A stretch of 64,000 nucleotides of DNA from Eubacterium pyruvativorans (lineage in GTDB: Bacteria; Bacillota; Clostridia; Peptostreptococcales; Anaerovoracaceae): assembly GCF_900102225.1 (NCBI RefSeq), contig NZ_FNBF01000001.1, positions 120,378 to 184,377 of the forward strand, given 5' to 3'. The notes under the pieces were generated by a model that had not been told where the DNA came from, made no database searches, and saw nothing but the letters and a program-made list of their open reading frames with translations. Position numbers and translations under genes: made by a program. Position 1 is the stretch's first letter. Each line of letters begins with the position of its first letter. Of this stretch, positions 61,692 through 64,000 are shown one piece after another.

Positions 61692-62060
61692 CTATGCTTC
61701 GGCCGGCACCAGGATTTCCTGGCCCGCCCTGAGATCGTCGGCCTGTTCGATGCCGTTCACATGCATGATCCGGTCCACCGAGCGCCGCAGATCTGTATCC
61801 TTCGATCCGTACCGGTCGGCAATCGTCCAGAGCGTATCCCCGGACTCCACCTTCACCACCTGATAGGTGTCATAGGATTCGGCGCTGACGGTTCCGATGC
61901 TCAGCAGTCCGTTCAGCAGAAGCAGCGCCGCCAATGCGAGAATCCCCAGGAACAGCGTGAAACGGAATTTCGACGTAATGCGGTATTTCTTCCTCTTCGT
62001 TTCCCGCTTCAGCGACGGGACCTTCTGTAATTCTGTCTGTAAGCCCGTTGTATAGTACAT
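61692..62060 (-). CDS. YneA-like LysM membrane protein, probable SOS division inhibitor
   Basis: A 122-residue protein with a basic N-terminus (about 18-31), one membrane helix (about 33-52), a linker and a C-terminal LysM domain (about 68-118, VVKVESGDTLWTIADRYG...LRAGQEILVP). This is the architecture of YneA/ChiX-type cell division suppressors of Bacillus and relatives, which delay division during DNA damage. The ATG at 62060 has GGAGG 8 bases upstream. A promoter with LexA/DinR-type boxes upstream supports the SOS role. Confidence 0.8.
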   Translation of the reverse strand: MYYTTGLQTELQKVPSLKRETKRKKYRITSKFRFTLFLGILALAALLLLNGLLSIGTVSAESYDTYQVVKVESGDTLWTIADRYGSKDTDLRRSVDRIMHVNGIEQADDLRAGQEILVPAEA

Positions 62061-62073
62061 GATCATCGCCTCC

Positions 62074-62085
62074 AAACGTATGTTC
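62074..62085 (-). promoter_or_regulatory. LexA/DinR box 2 (leader)
   Basis: Minus strand GAACATACGTTT fits the Firmicute LexA core GAAC-RNRY-GTTY. It lies between the expected transcription start and the ribosome binding site. Confidence 0.65.
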
Positions 62086-62100
62086 CTTTTGACAATTCTC

Positions 62101-62129
62101 ATGTTATCAGAACGGACGTTCCTTGTCAA
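62101..62129 (-). promoter_or_regulatory. SOS promoter of the YneA-like gene with LexA/DinR box 1
   Basis: Minus strand TTGACA (62129-62124), 17-base spacer, TAACAT (62106-62101). GAACGGACGTTC (62110-62121), a complete LexA/DinR core, fills the spacer so that repressor would exclude RNA polymerase. A third, one-mismatch box (GAACAAATGTGC) is at 62141-62152. Confidence 0.8.
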
Positions 62130-62162
62130 CCGGTTTTTGAGAACAAATGTGCGCATATCCGC

Positions 62163-62214
62163 AAAAGAAAGAACGGACGATCCGCCGCCCTTCCGGCGGC
62201 GGTAAACGCCCGTT
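62163..62214 (-). terminator. Terminator of metY
   Basis: Minus strand: outer arms 62214-62207 and 62179-62172 and an inner CCGCCGCC/GGCGGCGG stem (62202-62195 with 62189-62182), followed by a T-rich TTCTTTCTTTT tract. Confidence 0.75.
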
Positions 62215-62265
62215 TCTTCACATATTCCCGTTTTTCGATTCTTCGGATCCGAGGTCTGGGACCGG

Positions 62266-63543
62266 CTATTTCACCTGATCCAGGGCCTGGGACAGATCGG
62301 CGATGATGTCATCCGCATTCTCGATTCCCACGGACAGCCGGACCATATCCGGTGCCACGCCGCCGGCCACCAGTTCTTCGTCGGTCAGCTGCCGATGGGT
62401 ACTGGATGCCGGATGAAGAACACATGTGTGCGCATCCGCCACGTGGGTTGCGATGATGGCCAGCTTCAGATGTTTCATGAACTCTTCCGCCGCTTTCCGG
62501 CCGCCGGCCACGCCGAAGGAGATGACGCCGCAGGTGCCGTTCGGCATATATTTCTTCGCCCGTTCATAGTATTTGTCTCCCGGAAGTCCCGGATAATTGA
62601 CCCAGGCGATCTTTTCGTGGTTCTGCAGGAAGGCCGCCACTTTCTCCGCATTTCTGCAGTGCCGCTCCACCCGGACTGCCAGGGATTCCAGTCCCAGGTT
62701 CAGGAAATAAGCGTTCATCGGCGCCTGGATCGATCCGAGATCCCGCATGAGCTGGGCTGTGGCCTTCGTGATGAATGCGCCGCCCTGCCCGAATTTCTCT
62801 GCATAGGTGATGCCGTGATAGGACGCATCCGGGGTGGTCAGACCCGGGAACTTGTCTGCATGGGCCATCCAGTCGAATTTGCCGGAATCCACAATGGCGC
62901 CGCCGACGGTTGCATCGTGACCGTCCATGTATTTCGTGGTGGAATGGGTGACGATGTCACAGCCCCATTCGAAAGGCCGGCAGTTGATCGGTGTGGCGAA
63001 GGTGTTGTCCACAATCAGCGGAACGCCGTGGGCATGGGCCGCATGAGCAAACCGTTCGATATCGAACACGATCAGGGCCGGGTTCGCAATGGTCTCTCCG
63101 AAAACCGCCTTCGTGTTTGGCCGGAAAGCTGCTTCCAGTTCTTCATCAGAGCAGTCCGGATCCACGAAAGTGAAGTCCACGCCCATCCGGCGCATGGTTA
63201 CGTTGAACAGATTATACGTTCCGCCGTAGATGGTGGAGGAAGCCACTACATGGTCCCCCTGCCCTGCCAGATTGAATACCGCAAAGAAATTCGCTGCCTG
63301 TCCGGAAGAAGTCAGCATGGCTGCCGTGCCCCCTTCCAGCGCCGCAATCTTCGCCGCCACATAGTCATTCGTCGGATTCTGCAGACGGGAATAGAAATAT
63401 CCTTCCGCCTCCAGGTCGAACAGCTTTCCCATGTCCTCGCTGGTGTCGTATTTGAATGTCGTGCTCTGCACGATCGGGATCATGCGGGACTCGCCGTTTT
63501 TCGGATGGTATCCCGCTTCGATACATTTCGTTTCTGTCTTCAT
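62266..63543 (-). CDS. metY: O-acetylhomoserine sulfhydrylase
   Basis: A 425-residue PLP enzyme of the Cys/Met metabolism family. It makes homocysteine from O-acetylhomoserine and sulfide. The start IEAGYHPKNGESRMIPIVQSTTF, the substrate region GYFYSRLQNPTND, and the PLP lysine in HSTTKYMDGHDATVGG are typical of MetY. The family-specific long insert near FDWMAHADKFPGLTTPDASYHG separates it from cystathionine gamma-lyase and MetB. GGAGG lies upstream. A weak promoter (TACAAA, 17, TATGAT at about 63624-63602) is possible. Confidence 0.93.
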   Translation of the reverse strand: MKTETKCIEAGYHPKNGESRMIPIVQSTTFKYDTSEDMGKLFDLEAEGYFYSRLQNPTNDYVAAKIAALEGGTAAMLTSSGQAANFFAVFNLAGQGDHVVASSTIYGGTYNLFNVTMRRMGVDFTFVDPDCSDEELEAAFRPNTKAVFGETIANPALIVFDIERFAHAAHAHGVPLIVDNTFATPINCRPFEWGCDIVTHSTTKYMDGHDATVGGAIVDSGKFDWMAHADKFPGLTTPDASYHGITYAEKFGQGGAFITKATAQLMRDLGSIQAPMNAYFLNLGLESLAVRVERHCRNAEKVAAFLQNHEKIAWVNYPGLPGDKYYERAKKYMPNGTCGVISFGVAGGRKAAEEFMKHLKLAIIATHVADAHTCVLHPASSTHRQLTDEELVAGGVAPDMVRLSVGIENADDIIADLSQALDQVK

Positions 63544-63702
63544 TTCACGATTCCTCCATTACCATTCATCCGCTCCGCCGGAGCCGGACCGTACCCCTTC
63601 ATCATAGCACGATTACCACCGGGTTTGTAGTGCTTTAGCAGGACAAAAAATTCGTCCGTGTGTAGCTTTACAATAGATGTGAGACCTCTGGAATAGAAAA
63701 AA

Positions 63703-63765
63703 GCGATTGAGTCCGTTAGAATGGTTTTACCACAAATCATAGCTAACGAAAGGACACTCAATCGC
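63703..63765 (+). repeat. Imperfect inverted repeat at the start of the insertion sequence
   Basis: GCGATTGAGT-CC-GTTAG (63703-63719) pairs with CTAAC (63743-63747), GGAC and ACTCAATCGC (63756-63765). The hairpin lies directly before the transposase start codon. It could sequester the ribosome binding site and limit read-through expression, or be part of the element's end. Confidence 0.6.
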
Positions 63766-63766
63766 C

Positions 63767-64000
63767 ATGAAAAGTATAACACATTCACAGCGCTATTTGC
63801 CCCACACTATTGAAACCAGATTTTATGCAGTAAAGCTTTACCGCAGCGGAAATTCCGTGCAGTTCGTCTGCCGGAGATACCATATATCCAAAGCATCGCT
63901 GATGCGATGGAATAAGCGGTTTGACGGAACCAAAGACTCTCTAAGAGATAAATCTCATAGACCTGTCTCTCCTCACCCAAATGCTCATACTGAACTTGAG
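63767..64000 (+). mobile_element. Insertion sequence transposase, N-terminal part (cut by the window end)
   Basis: The frame from ATG 63767 runs open to the end, giving 78 residues. It contains a helix-turn-helix of the IS3/IS481-type (RFYAVKLYRSGNSVQFVCRRYHISKASL... MRWNKRFDGTKDSL), then a basic linker, before the expected DDE domain. The AT-rich codon use differs from the neighbours, as expected for an acquired element. The left end of the element probably lies between about 63640 and 63703, but no target duplication can be checked. Confidence 0.75.

Noticed and set aside
1..64000. CRISPR arrays, tRNA or rRNA genes
   Set aside because: No regularly spaced repeats, cloverleaf sequences or rRNA segments were found. 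The repeats seen have only two copies.

Overview
The window reads as chromosome of a GC-rich, anaerobic member of the Clostridia (Bacillota). The pointers are a Spo0A-type DNA-binding domain, IreB (substrate of PASTA kinases), a YneA-like SOS division inhibitor behind LexA/DinR-type boxes, a single-chain clostridial-type PurL, separate IMP cyclohydrolase and AICAR transformylase genes instead of PurH, the anaerobic (early cobalt insertion) cobalamin route, and strong AGGAGG ribosome binding sites. I cannot name the genus.

Layout. 0-3 kb: a truncated radical SAM protein and its DUF2344 partner, a ComEA-like DNA-binding protein, and a stand-alone Spo0A C-terminal domain. 3-9 kb: a peptide-use block (M24 peptidase, prolyl iminopeptidase-type hydrolase, POT peptide transporter) surrounding a minus-strand DUF896/nifS/nifU group. 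9-14.6 kb: phosphohexomutase, alaS, ireB, ruvX. 14.7-25.4 kb: a purine operon purE-F-M-N, IMP cyclohydrolase, AICAR transformylase, purD, purL. 25.5-36.4 kb: mixed genes (SGNH hydrolase, a small cNMP-sensor-like protein, MATE pump with a structured leader, GNAT, pentapeptide protein, PAP2, a flippase-like protein, pssA-psd making phosphatidylethanolamine, a CoA-transferase, a zinc-ribbon protein, and a NADAR protein with an extra C-terminal part).

36.4-50.8 kb: a tightly overlapping operon with an iron/corrinoid-type ABC permease and ATPase followed by cbiD, L, F, G, H, J, ET, A, B, cobD, cbiP and cbiC. Together with cbiK downstream this covers cobalt insertion into sirohydrochlorin through to adenosylcobinamide phosphate, apart from adenosylation and nucleotide-loop assembly, which are not in the window.

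50.8-57.2 kb is the most unusual part. An extended -10 promoter, an operator-like palindrome and a cobalamin riboswitch with a terminator precede four exported proteins: a secreted CbiK-type cobaltochelatase with a fibronectin-type tail, a small surface protein, a 766-residue surface protein built of two alternating beta-rich module types plus half of a metal/corrinoid binding protein, and a complete lipoprotein of the iron/B12 binding-protein family. I read this as a cobalamin-repressed surface capture and import system for a corrinoid, tetrapyrrole or metal, feeding the permease and ATPase 15-18 kb upstream. The ligand is unknown.

57-64 kb: an ABC-F protein, then minus-strand genes (membrane protein, YbjQ, LigB-type dioxygenase with a MarR-like operator, SOS-controlled YneA-like protein, metY), ending in the start of an insertion sequence. 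No rRNA, tRNA, CRISPR array or phage genes were seen.
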